A stretch of DNA of 7,551 nucleotides from an uncultured Clostridia bacterium (GCA_934169575.1 CAKPOA010000028.1:1-7551); one strand, 5' to 3'; counted from the stretch's first letter, positions 1-5,811 are shown. The notes: generated by a model not told the origin, from the sequence alone. A program made the numbers and translations.

Positions 1-481
1 TGTACCCTCCTGGTATTGTTATTTTATATCCTGTATCTGTTTCAGAATATTCAGATTTATTTGTATATTTTTTTCCTATTTCAATTTTACTTATTGTTTC
101 AGTATTTCCGCTACCTCCACCAGTTGTACTTGATGTTACCCATAAATCAGAAATATCCATATCATTCCCATTTTTTGTTTTAACATTTCCTGTTTTTTCT
201 TCAACTTTATGTCCTGTAACTTTAAATACTGCATCAACCACATCTGCATTTGTATATTTTCCATTTGCATCATATTTTCCTATTAACTCTAATTTTATTT
301 GTTCTTTTGTTCCTTCTATATCATTTTGTTTTTCTGCTCTTCCTGTTCTTGTTAATATTCCATCTTGGCCTGATATCATTGCTATGGAAATTCCTGCTAA
401 AATTATTAACACTATGATTGTAATCACAAGGGCTATTAATGTTATACCATTTTGCCCATTTTTTCTTTTTGTTTTCTCCAT
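1..481 (-). CDS. Pilin-like protein with prepilin-type N-terminus (3'-truncated by window edge)
   Basis: About 160 N-terminal residues are visible; the C-terminus lies beyond position 1. The start is ATG at 481-479, with GGGAGG at 491-496 placed 9 nt upstream. A short basic leader (MEKTKRKNGQNG) precedes GITLIALVITIIVLIILAG, the type IV prepilin class signal: prepilin peptidase should cut after Gly12, leaving a hydrophobic helix (residues 13-31) that anchors the protein and packs into a filament. The usual Glu at mature position 5 is Ala17 here. The helix is followed by a charged helical stretch (around residues 48-70), then a Gly/Ser linker (TGGGSGN) and a polar region ending in TGYKITIPGGY. 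From general knowledge, Clostridia carry many such single-helix pseudopilin-like proteins, often annotated only as type II secretion system proteins. The role (filament subunit, minor pseudopilin or surface-displayed enzyme) cannot be decided without the C-terminus. Confidence 0.85.
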   Translation of the reverse strand, partial: MEKTKRKNGQNGITLIALVITIIVLIILAGISIAMISGQDGILTRTGRAEKQNDIEGTKEQIKLELIGKYDANGKYTNADVVDAVFKVTGHKVEEKTGNVKTKNGNDMDISDLWVTSSTTGGGSGNTETISKIEIGKKYTNKSEYSETDTGYKITIPGGY

Positions 482-514
482 TTTCTTTTTCCTCCCTATA
501 TTTTTATATAATCT

Positions 515-579
515 AAAAAAAAACAATAGTCACCTATTACTCAAGAACAAATTATTTAATTTTCAAAGTTCTATTGTTT
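515..579 (-). promoter_or_regulatory. Terminator-like structure in the pilin leader (possible attenuator)
   Basis: Within the leader, the minus-strand segment CTATTGTTT (529-521) runs into a tract of nine T (523-515). It can pair in two ways that exclude each other: with AAACAATAG at 579-571 (9 bp, 41-nt loop), or with AATAG at 538-534 (5 bp, GTGA tetraloop). Either fold places a hairpin directly before a U-tract, the geometry of intrinsic termination, upstream of the ribosome binding site at 491-496. The stems are AU-rich and weak. I recognise no known riboswitch family. Regulation by attenuation is inference. Confidence 0.35.
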
Positions 580-600
580 ATTATTTCAAATCACAAAAAT

Positions 601-629
601 ATTATACCAATTTGTTATGGATATTACAA
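601..629 (-). promoter_or_regulatory. Promoter for the pilin-like gene
   Basis: On the minus strand, TTGTAA (629-624) is followed after exactly 17 nt by TATAAT (606-601). A TGG sits immediately before the -10 box, giving an extended -10. Transcription should begin near 594, leaving a leader of about 113 nt before the ATG at 481. That is long for a simple leader and contains a structured segment. Assignment is by motif only. Confidence 0.6.
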
Positions 630-706
630 GCATTTTTGTTTACTTTTTTGAATATTTTTTCATTTTTTTGCAAAAAATATTATAAATTATTATTTTAAAT
701 ACTTAA

Positions 707-778
707 AATTTATATTGTATTATTTTTTAATATGAAAATTGCGACTGCAAAGTATTAAAAAATAATACAATATAAATT
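707..778. repeat. Perfect 26-bp inverted repeat with 20-nt centre
   Basis: The left arm 707-732 is an exact reverse complement of 753-778. The 20-nt centre (733-752) contains a further small hairpin, TTGC-GACT-GCAA at 739-750. The arms are almost pure A/T, with one G:C pair per arm. The repeat lies in the 345-base gene-free stretch 482-826 between the divergent pilin gene and the gene at 827, ending 49 nt before that start codon. No U-tract follows either side, so it does not look like an ordinary terminator. It could be an operator, a cruciform, a structured leader for the 827 gene, or a small mobile-element remnant. I found no clear promoter for the 827 gene outside it. Confidence 0.8.
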
Positions 779-826
779 AAAGTCTAAATAAATAATTAAG
801 AAAATTATTTTGAAAGGATGGTAGTT

Positions 827-1264
827 ATGAACAAAAATGATTTAAATGTATTAGATGAAATTAATAAAGGCACAACAATGGGAATGGATGCAATTGAATT
901 CGTTGAGAAAAAAGTAGGTGATGAAAATTTTAGAGCAGTATTAAATTCTGAATATAGTAAATATCAAGAAATCTCTAATAGAGTTAATTCCTTATATAAC
1001 AATTCCCCTGCAACTAAAGAACCTCATGAAACAAGTACTATGACTAAAATGATGACATGGTGGGGTGTTCAAATGAAAGTTATGTCTGACCAAAGTAACT
1101 CAAATATTTCTGAATTATTATTAAATGGTACAAATATGGGGATTATTGAAGGAAGACGTCTAATTAACCAAAACCCAGATATCAATTCAGATGTCCATAC
1201 ACTTTTATGTGATTTTGTTAAAATGCAAGAAGACAGTGTAGAACAATTAAAAAATTTCTTGTAA
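827..1264 (+). CDS. Unknown all-helical protein, probable four-helix bundle (145 aa)
   Basis: The start is taken as ATG 827, because GAAAGGATGG at 812-821 is a ribosome binding site; an in-frame ATG at 818 lies inside it and would have no binding site of its own. No signal peptide or membrane segment is seen. The sequence suggests four amphipathic helices (roughly residues 4-30, 33-58, 70-112 and 121-144), divided by short polar turns such as NNSPATKEPHE and NQNPDI. Notable residues are the pair W78-W79, the MTKMMTW segment, G105-IIEGR-R111, and several acidic or His residues (E24, E27, E42, H67, E109, H124). The overall plan resembles ferritin-like bundle proteins of unknown function (DUF2383-like), but I see no clean pair of ExxH metal motifs, so metal binding is only a possibility. 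The gene stands alone; the 52-aa gene downstream has its own promoter. Confidence 0.8.
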   Translation: MNKNDLNVLDEINKGTTMGMDAIEFVEKKVGDENFRAVLNSEYSKYQEISNRVNSLYNNSPATKEPHETSTMTKMMTWWGVQMKVMSDQSNSNISELLLNGTNMGIIEGRRLINQNPDINSDVHTLLCDFVKMQEDSVEQLKNFL

Positions 1265-1281
1265 AAATATTTGAAAATTCC

Positions 1282-1310
1282 TTGAAACAATATAATTTTT
1301 ATGATATAAA
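1282..1310 (+). promoter_or_regulatory. Promoter for the 52-aa gene
   Basis: TTGAAA (1282-1287), a 17-nt spacer, then TATAAA (1305-1310), 32 nt before the ATG at 1343. A second TTGAAA (1271-1276) and TATAAT (1291-1296) nearby are only 14 nt apart and are less likely to form a pair. Confidence 0.55.
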
Positions 1311-1342
1311 ATAATTATAAGACTTTCTAAGGAGGAGATAGT

Positions 1343-1501
1343 ATGAAACACAAAAATGAAGAAGATATTAAAATTGTACAAGGCTCAGCAAAAGATTTAG
1401 ACATATCACCTGTTTATGATCATATTAAGCTTGATAAACCTATAGAAAAAAAATCTAATAAAAAAGTAATAGTTCCAAAAACAAAAAAGAGTAATAAATA
1501 A
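1343..1501 (+). CDS. Small basic protein of unknown function (52 aa)
   Basis: A short frame from ATG 1343 to TAA 1499-1501, preceded by an excellent ribosome binding site (AAGGAGGAG at 1329-1337) and by its own promoter. The product starts MKHKNEEDIKIVQGSAKDLD, then has a central ISPVYDHIKLDKP segment, and ends in a lysine/asparagine-rich tail (about residues 36-52). It has no cysteine, no membrane segment and no recognisable domain. The strong binding site, the promoter at a good distance and the terminator that begins within its last codons together argue that it is a real gene. The tail could contact nucleic acid or an acidic partner, but that is a guess from charge alone. Confidence 0.7.
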   Translation: MKHKNEEDIKIVQGSAKDLDISPVYDHIKLDKPIEKKSNKKVIVPKTKKSNK

Positions 1502-1515
1502 AATTACTCTTTTTT
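1483..1515. terminator. Bidirectional intrinsic terminator between convergent genes
   Basis: A 13-bp perfect stem (1483-1495 with 1503-1515) closes a 7-nt loop. The arms end in A6 and T6, so both strands read a hairpin followed by a U-rich tract. It serves the 52-aa gene on the plus strand, whose last codons form the left arm, and the ferredoxin end of the five-gene operon on the minus strand. Confidence 0.85.
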
Positions 1516-1520
1516 ATTTT

Positions 1521-1691
1521 CTATTCCTCGTGTGGAGCCTCAACAGGGCATACACTTGCGCAAGTTCCGCAACTTATGCACATTTCTTGATCTATTTCAT
1601 ATTTTTCTTCACCTTGAGTTATACATTCTACCGGGCAATTAGCAGCACAAGCTCCACAAGATATACAATTGTCATTAATTTTATATGCCAT
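1521..1691 (-). CDS. 2[4Fe-4S] ferredoxin (56 aa)
   Basis: Small soluble electron carrier of the clostridial type. Two CxxCxxCxxxCP motifs are visible: C9, C12, C15, C19-P20 and C38, C41, C44, C48-P49. In this family the fourth cysteine of each motif ligates the other cluster, giving two [4Fe-4S] centres. An additional Cys23 follows the first motif. The length of 56 residues is normal for the family. The ATG at 1691-1689 lies inside the last codons of ricT (11-nt overlap, different frame), and its ribosome binding site AAAGGAGGTG is made of ricT codons, so translation is probably coupled to RicT. It is the last gene of the operon, ending just before the terminator. Its physiological partner is not shown by the sequence; electron supply to redox enzymes generally, or a link to RicT, are both possible. 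Confidence 0.93.
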   Translation of the reverse strand: MAYKINDNCISCGACAANCPVECITQGEEKYEIDQEMCISCGTCASVCPVEAPHEE

Positions 1692-2622
1692 AATCTTCAC
1701 CTCCTTTTAATTCTTCTTTTTCTTTTTTATCAAGTTGTTCTAATTTTTCTAATTCCTTCAACTCTTCACTATCTTGCTCATCTTTATCTTTTGCATCATT
1801 TGATTTTTTTCCTTCTTTTATAACTTCTATATCTTTTGCAAGATATTTTTTATAAGATACAATATCATCTTTTTTCATTTTAACTTTCACTCTTTCTGCT
1901 AAAGTCTCAACTTGTTCTATTTCACCTATTCCATCTTCAGTTTTAACAATAGAACCACAACAAGGTAATCTTGAAAGCTTTTCTTCATAAACATCATTCT
2001 CATATTTTAAACAACACATTAATCTTCCACAACAACCAGATATTTTAGATAAATTTAAAGAAAGGTTTTGCTCTTTAGCCATTTTTATTGATACAGTTTC
2101 AAAATCGCTTAAAAAGGAACAACAGCAAAGTTCTCTTCCACAAACACCATTTCCACCTATTCTTTTAATTTCATCCCTAACACCTATTTGCCTTAACTCT
2201 ATTCTAGTTCTATAATTTGCAGCTAATTCTTTTACAAGTTCTCTAAAATCTATTCTTCCATCTGCAGTAAAGAAAAATAATAATTTTGAATTATTAAATT
2301 TACACTCAACATCTGTTAATTTCATTTTTAATTTTAGTTGTTTGATTTTTTTATTACAAAACTCAAAAGCTTCTTCTTCTAATTTTTTGCATTCTTCAAA
2401 ATGTTTCATATCTCTTGGATTAGCAATTCTTAATACTTTTTTTAGAGGACTATTTATTTTCTCATCATCCAACTTTCTATTTGGTATCATAACTTTAGCA
2501 ATTTCTTCCCCATCATTTGTATCAACAATTACATATTCATTTCTTTTTACAACTAAATATTGTGGATCAAAAAAATATATTTTTCCTAATTTTCTAAAGC
2601 TTACTCCTACTATATTTTTCAA
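1681..2622 (-). CDS. ricT: RicT (YaaT), PSP1-domain protein of the Ric complex
   Basis: PSP1-domain protein. In Bacillus subtilis, RicT forms a complex with RicA and RicF that binds Fe-S clusters, promotes RNase Y-dependent mRNA maturation and affects sporulation, competence and biofilm formation. I place the start at TTG 2622-2620: GGGAGG (2630-2635) sits 7 nt before it, the junction with the holB stop is TTGA, and the product then begins MKNIVGVSFRKLGKIYFFDP, matching the family N-terminus. An in-frame ATG at 2637 lacks a binding site. Counting from the TTG (313 aa), the core has FTADGRIDFRELV, RIELRQIGVRDE, CGRELCCCSF (C161, C166-168), SIKMAKEQNLSLN and SGCCGRLMCCLKYE (C197-198, C203-204). 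Another pair, C221-222 in LPCCGS, is unusual as far as I recall. The last roughly 45 residues are a Lys/Glu/Asp-rich, coiled-coil-prone tail. RicA and RicF are not in the window. Confidence 0.93.
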   Translation of the reverse strand: MKNIVGVSFRKLGKIYFFDPQYLVVKRNEYVIVDTNDGEEIAKVMIPNRKLDDEKINSPLKKVLRIANPRDMKHFEECKKLEEEAFEFCNKKIKQLKLKMKLTDVECKFNNSKLLFFFTADGRIDFRELVKELAANYRTRIELRQIGVRDEIKRIGGNGVCGRELCCCSFLSDFETVSIKMAKEQNLSLNLSKISGCCGRLMCCLKYENDVYEEKLSRLPCCGSIVKTEDGIGEIEQVETLAERVKVKMKKDDIVSYKKYLAKDIEVIKEGKKSNDAKDKDEQDSEELKELEKLEQLDKKEKEELKGGEDYGI

Positions 2623-3506
2623 TTCATTTCCTCCCATATTCTAAATAGCATATTATCTATACACATATTATAATTTGTATATAGGCTTAACCTTTTTTTT
2701 GTTTCTTCAACATAATCTATACAATTCAAATATTTTATATTTTGTTTTGATTTATTAAATAAAATAATATTAATACTATCTAATATATCATTTTTCTCAT
2801 CTTGTGACTGATAAATCAAATTTGCTTTTTTTAAAAAATCTATCATGTCCATTTTCTCAACATTATTGATAATCTGAAATATATTATCATATAATTCTTG
2901 TTTATCTTTATATTTTTCAGCTTTTCCAATACTTCCTAAGCAAAGTTGTAGAATATTTTCTGAAACATCTATGTCATATGTTTTTTTCATATATTGCTTT
3001 ATCTGTACATTTGGTATATTTTGAAATTTTATTATAGAACATCTTGATTTTATAGTGCTTAAAAAATTATCTTCTTTTGAACCTATTAATATAATTGTTA
3101 CATATTCTGGTGGTTCTTCTAAAGTTTTTAAAATACAATTTTGTGCCTCTCTTGTCATTAAATCTGCATTATCTATAATATATACTTTTTTTTGTGATAT
3201 AATAGGTGCTTCCAAGATTTTTTTTTGCATCTGCCTAATCTGTTCAATTTTAATGTTTGCACCATCTGGCTCTATTGATATAAAATCTGGATTATTATCT
3301 GTATCAAATTCTATACAAGATTTACACCTATTACAATATTTTTCATTTTCAATACATAATATCATTTTAGCAAATTCTTTTGCAATCATTTTTTTCCCTA
3401 TGCCATCTGTTCCAATAAATAAATAACTATGTGATAATTTATTTAATTTTATTGTTTTTATTAATTCTTGTTTTACATTATCATTACCTAAAATATTTTC
3501 AAACAT
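2619..3506 (-). CDS. holB: DNA polymerase III delta' subunit (clamp loader)
   Basis: AAA+ ATPase-like subunit of the clamp-loader complex, which opens the sliding clamp and loads it on primed DNA at the replication fork. The 295 residues begin MFENILGNDNVKQEL, the usual opening of delta'/DnaX-like proteins. Visible motifs are a Walker A-like GTDGIGKK (32-39); a zinc-finger set C51, C58, C61, C64; a Walker B-like VYIIDNAD (108-115), with Asn-Ala-Asp in place of the classic acidic pair; LKTLEEPP (126-133); and the SRC motif (154-156) that supplies an arginine finger to a neighbouring subunit. The C-terminal half is divergent and helical. The length is slightly short for the family. The start at 3506 has only a weak binding site (GGTTGGAAA), 15 nt after the lepB stop. 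Its stop overlaps the ricT TTG start by two bases, indicating coupling. The order holB-ricT is common in Firmicutes. Confidence 0.92.
   Translation of the reverse strand: MFENILGNDNVKQELIKTIKLNKLSHSYLFIGTDGIGKKMIAKEFAKMILCIENEKYCNRCKSCIEFDTDNNPDFISIEPDGANIKIEQIRQMQKKILEAPIISQKKVYIIDNADLMTREAQNCILKTLEEPPEYVTIILIGSKEDNFLSTIKSRCSIIKFQNIPNVQIKQYMKKTYDIDVSENILQLCLGSIGKAEKYKDKQELYDNIFQIINNVEKMDMIDFLKKANLIYQSQDEKNDILDSINIILFNKSKQNIKYLNCIDYVEETKKRLSLYTNYNMCIDNMLFRIWEEMN
2630..2635 (-). promoter_or_regulatory. Ribosome binding site that decides the ricT start
   Basis: GGGAGG on the minus strand, inside the last codons of holB, 7 nt upstream of TTG 2622. It begins directly after the ATG at 2637-2635 (sharing its G), so it cannot serve that ATG. 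This favours the TTG start for ricT. Confidence 0.7.
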
Positions 3507-3521
3507 TTTCCAACCCTATCT

Positions 3522-4172
3522 TTATTTATCTATTTTGCCAAATAAATTTAATGGCCAAACTCTTATCCATACTTTACTCTCAATATTTTCTAGTGGTATA
3601 CACCCAAATCTTCTACTGTCTGCACTTTGTGCTCTATTATCCCCCATTACAAATACAGTATTTTCAGGAACAACTAAATCTGTACAATTTCCTTTACCAT
3701 TATCTGTAACAACACCACTTTGCAAATATTTTTCTTCAAGTTCATTATTATTTATATAAACTTTTCCATCTTGTATTACAACATGATCTCCAGGTAAACC
3801 TATTACACGTTTTATATAACTTGTTTTATCTATTTCAAGTACATAATATGAAAATTTCTTCATTGCAGAAGTTGGTTTATTATTATATCTAGCAATAACA
3901 CTTTGGTTTAATTCTTCTTCTGATAATACTAAATTTGATGGTGATTCAAATGTAATTATATCTCCTCTACTTGGCATTTTCTTTGTTGTTCTAACCCATC
4001 TATTTAATAATAGTCTTTGGTCTTGTTTTAATGTAGGATACATAGATGGTTGTTGTACAATAGTTGGTGTCCCCACAAAATATCTGAATGCAATAGCTAT
4101 TATTAGTGCTATTAAAATACATACAATCCATTCTATTATATCTTTTATTCTTTCTATAGTTTCTTCTTTCAT
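3522..4172 (-). CDS. lepB: Type I signal peptidase
   Basis: Membrane serine protease that removes signal peptides from exported proteins at the outer face of the cytoplasmic membrane. The 216-aa protein has one N-terminal membrane helix (about residues 14-33), the arrangement typical of Gram-positive SipS-like enzymes, with the catalytic domain outside. The catalytic Ser43 lies in QPSMYPTL and the general base Lys121 in SYIKRVIGLPGD. Box E is GDNRAQSADSRRFG (177-190), with the conserved GDNR and Ser/Asp positions. The stretch between boxes B and D is long (around 71-118), as is common in Clostridia. The start at ATG 4172 has GAGGAAA upstream, and the ppaC stop lies 20 nt upstream. It might process exported products generally; it should not be confused with the prepilin peptidase needed for the pilin-like protein at 1-481. 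Confidence 0.95.
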   Translation of the reverse strand: MKEETIERIKDIIEWIVCILIALIIAIAFRYFVGTPTIVQQPSMYPTLKQDQRLLLNRWVRTTKKMPSRGDIITFESPSNLVLSEEELNQSVIARYNNKPTSAMKKFSYYVLEIDKTSYIKRVIGLPGDHVVIQDGKVYINNNELEEKYLQSGVVTDNGKGNCTDLVVPENTVFVMGDNRAQSADSRRFGCIPLENIESKVWIRVWPLNLFGKIDK

Positions 4173-4192
4173 ATTATAAAAATTTCCTCACT

Positions 4193-5116
4193 TTACATAC
4201 ATTTTTCTAATACTGGTACAACTTGTTTTTTTCTTGATACTACACCTGGTAAAAAAGCCATATTCTCTTCTAATTTTACATTATATGCTTTTTCAACTGC
4301 ATCTTTTCTATTTCCAACAGCTATTATTTGTGAATTACTTTCTAATATATCTGTTATCAATAGTAAAAATAGTTCTTCATCATTTTCTTTAATAAATTGT
4401 TCCATTGCTTTTTCTATATCTTGTTTATTTTTTAATACATCATCAATACATACAGTATTTACTTGTGCAACTTGATATTTTTTTCCATCTTTTGATAATG
4501 TTTTTGAATCTATATTTATTAATTCTTCTGGTGTAAAATCACTCAAATCTGTTCCAGCTTTTAACATTTCAATTCCATATTCATTTACATTAACTTCTGC
4601 AATCTTAGCTAGTTCTTCAGCAACTTTTACATCTTTTGGTGTACATGTTGGTGATTTAAATAATAAAGTATCTGAAATTATTGCACTAAGCATTATCCCT
4701 GCTATTTTTTTATTTATTTCAATATTGTTTATTTTATACATATCATATATTATTGTTGCTGTACATCCTACAGGCATAGCTGTATAATATAATGGTTCAG
4801 ATGTTTTAAAATCAGATATTTTATGGTGATCTACTACTCTTATTATTTGTGCCTCTTCTATTCCTTTTACACTTTGTGAAAATTCATTATGATCTACCAA
4901 TATTACTTTTTGCCCTTGCTCTATTTCATTTAATAACTCAGGTTCTTTTACATCAAAATATTTTAAGGCATATTCTGTTTCTTTATTTATATTTCCAAGT
5001 CTACATGGTGTTATATCTTTTTCTTCCATTATATTTTCTAAATTCGCCATAGCTATTGATGACATTATTGTATCTGTGTCTGGATTTTTATGTCCAAATA
5101 CTAATATTTTGCTCAT
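4193..5116 (-). CDS. ppaC: Manganese-dependent (family II) inorganic pyrophosphatase
   Basis: Cytoplasmic enzyme that hydrolyses pyrophosphate to two phosphates, pulling biosynthetic reactions such as DNA synthesis and aminoacylation forward. The 307-aa length and two-domain DHH/DHHA2 plan match the family. Metal ligands are visible: H9, D13 and D15 in FGHKNPDTD, D75 in VDHNE, H97 in VVDHHK (96-98), and D149 in IISDTLLFKSPT. The C-terminal substrate-binding motif is SRKKQ (294-298). No CBS or DRTGG regulatory insert is present, so this is the short, unregulated form. It is the first gene of the operon: the promoter lies at 5182-5209 and AAAGGAATG precedes the ATG at 5116. Confidence 0.96.
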   Translation of the reverse strand: MSKILVFGHKNPDTDTIMSSIAMANLENIMEEKDITPCRLGNINKETEYALKYFDVKEPELLNEIEQGQKVILVDHNEFSQSVKGIEEAQIIRVVDHHKISDFKTSEPLYYTAMPVGCTATIIYDMYKINNIEINKKIAGIMLSAIISDTLLFKSPTCTPKDVKVAEELAKIAEVNVNEYGIEMLKAGTDLSDFTPEELINIDSKTLSKDGKKYQVAQVNTVCIDDVLKNKQDIEKAMEQFIKENDEELFLLLITDILESNSQIIAVGNRKDAVEKAYNVKLEENMAFLPGVVSRKKQVVPVLEKCM

Positions 5117-5181
5117 ATTAATTCATTCCTTTCTTTCTATATCTCCTGTTTAATTTTGAGACATACTTTTTCTTGCCTAAC

Positions 5182-5209
5182 ATTATATCATAATTCTGTT
5201 TTTTTTCAA
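5182..5209 (-). promoter_or_regulatory. Operon promoter (ppaC-lepB-holB-ricT-ferredoxin)
   Basis: On the minus strand, TTGAAA (5209-5204), a 16-nt spacer, then TATAAT (5187-5182), with TGA before the -10 giving an extended -10. The expected leader to the ppaC ATG is about 60 nt. No other promoter of similar quality was noticed between the five genes. Confidence 0.7.
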
Positions 5210-5217
5210 TAGTTGAA

Positions 5218-5246
5218 TTGATTTTTTATGATTTTTGTAGTATAAT
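5218..5246 (+). promoter_or_regulatory. Divergent promoter for the 119-aa membrane-anchored protein
   Basis: TTGATT (5218-5223), a 17-nt spacer, then TATAAT (5241-5246). Transcription should start near 5253, about 46 nt before the ATG. Its -35 box lies only 8 bp from the -35 of the operon promoter, so the two divergent promoters are back to back. Confidence 0.65.
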
Positions 5247-5298
5247 AATAGTTAACATATATCTTAAGTTTCCAATTTTTTTTGAGGAGGCAAAACAA

Positions 5299-5658
5299 AT
5301 GAAGAGCAAAATTATAATTCCATTTATTTTAATTGTTGTGGTTTTCGTGGTTGGGATATTTTCTTCAAATTTCTCTACTTCTAAAAAGCCACAGTTTGTA
5401 ACTACAGAAGTAGAGGCTGTTGTTGAAAGAAAACAGTATAGCGAAATATATCGGTATACTCATGGTCCAAACAGTCAACGTGCCAGATTTGAACATTATC
5501 TTGTTACATTAAAGTATTGTTCAATTTCTCAAACCTTTGATAATGAAGGGTTATTTAAAGCGGTTGATGAGGGATCTGTCATTTATCTTAAACTCTGTCA
5601 GGAGTTTGATGACGATGGCAAGCTCACTAATCAATACCTGGCCTTGACGGGGCTGTAA
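5299..5658 (+). CDS. Small membrane-anchored protein of unknown function (119 aa)
   Basis: The start is ATG 5299, chosen because GAGGAGG (5284-5290) lies 8 nt upstream; a longer frame from 5218 would begin inside the promoter. The N-terminus MKSKIIIPFILIVVVFVVGI is a single membrane helix or uncleaved signal (about residues 4-21), with no lipobox cysteine. The remaining roughly 95 residues should face outside and look beta-rich: TTEVEAVVERKQYSEIYRYT, then HYLVTLKYC, a SISQTFDNEGLFKAV segment, GSVIYLKLCQEF, and NQYLALTGL at the end. Two cysteines (C73 and C99) might pair. The alternating pattern loosely recalls small anchored beta-barrel DUF2500-like proteins, at low confidence. Base composition is unlike its neighbours: 36% GC over 5401-5640 against 24% over 4201-4440, by hand count. 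It stands alone, with its own promoter and terminator. Confidence 0.8.
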   Translation: MKSKIIIPFILIVVVFVVGIFSSNFSTSKKPQFVTTEVEAVVERKQYSEIYRYTHGPNSQRARFEHYLVTLKYCSISQTFDNEGLFKAVDEGSVIYLKLCQEFDDDGKLTNQYLALTGL

Positions 5659-5673
5659 AAAAAGTCCCGAAGA

Positions 5674-5715
5674 AAAAAGAGATTTGAGTTAAAACTTTAG
5701 CTCAGATCTCTTTTT
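5674..5715 (+). terminator. Intrinsic terminator after the 119-aa gene
   Basis: A 15-bp stem (5674-5688 with 5701-5715, one T:G wobble) with a 12-nt loop, ending in T5, 15 nt after the stop codon. The left arm starts with A5, so some termination on the opposite strand is possible too. Confidence 0.85.
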
Positions 5716-5785
5716 GAAATTTTTAATAAAATTTATTAATTGTATTTTGTAATTTCTATTTAATAAATATATTTTTAGGCATCAC

Positions 5786-5811
5786 AAAAAAACAGATAGC
5801 ATTTGTATCTG
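5786..5811 (-). terminator. Terminator after the IS transposase
   Basis: On the minus strand, CAGATA-CAAATGC-TATCTG is followed by T7 (5792-5786). It lies 25 nt past the transposase stop and would stop transcription leaving the left end of the insertion sequence. The stem is short (6 bp) but the U-tract is good. Confidence 0.6.

Noticed and set aside
384..698. Open frame on the plus strand opposite the pilin start and the intergenic region
   Set aside because: It lies antisense to the well-supported pilin gene, is Phe/Leu-rich as expected from AT-rich shadow sequence, and has no ribosome binding site.
818..826. Earlier ATG for the 145-aa gene
   Set aside because: This ATG is part of the ribosome binding site that serves ATG 827 and has none of its own.
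1271..1296. TTGAAA with TATAAT as a promoter for the 52-aa gene
   Set aside because: The spacing is only 14 nt; the overlapping pair at 1282-1310 has the ideal 17 nt.
3055..3759. Plus-strand open frames opposite holB and lepB
   Set aside because: They are shadows of strongly recognised minus-strand genes, with no ribosome binding sites or recognisable motifs.
5218..5298. Longer N-terminus for the 119-aa gene
   Set aside because: It would start within the -35/-10 promoter region and place 27 odd residues before a clear signal-anchor; GAGGAGG at 5284-5290 fits ATG 5299.
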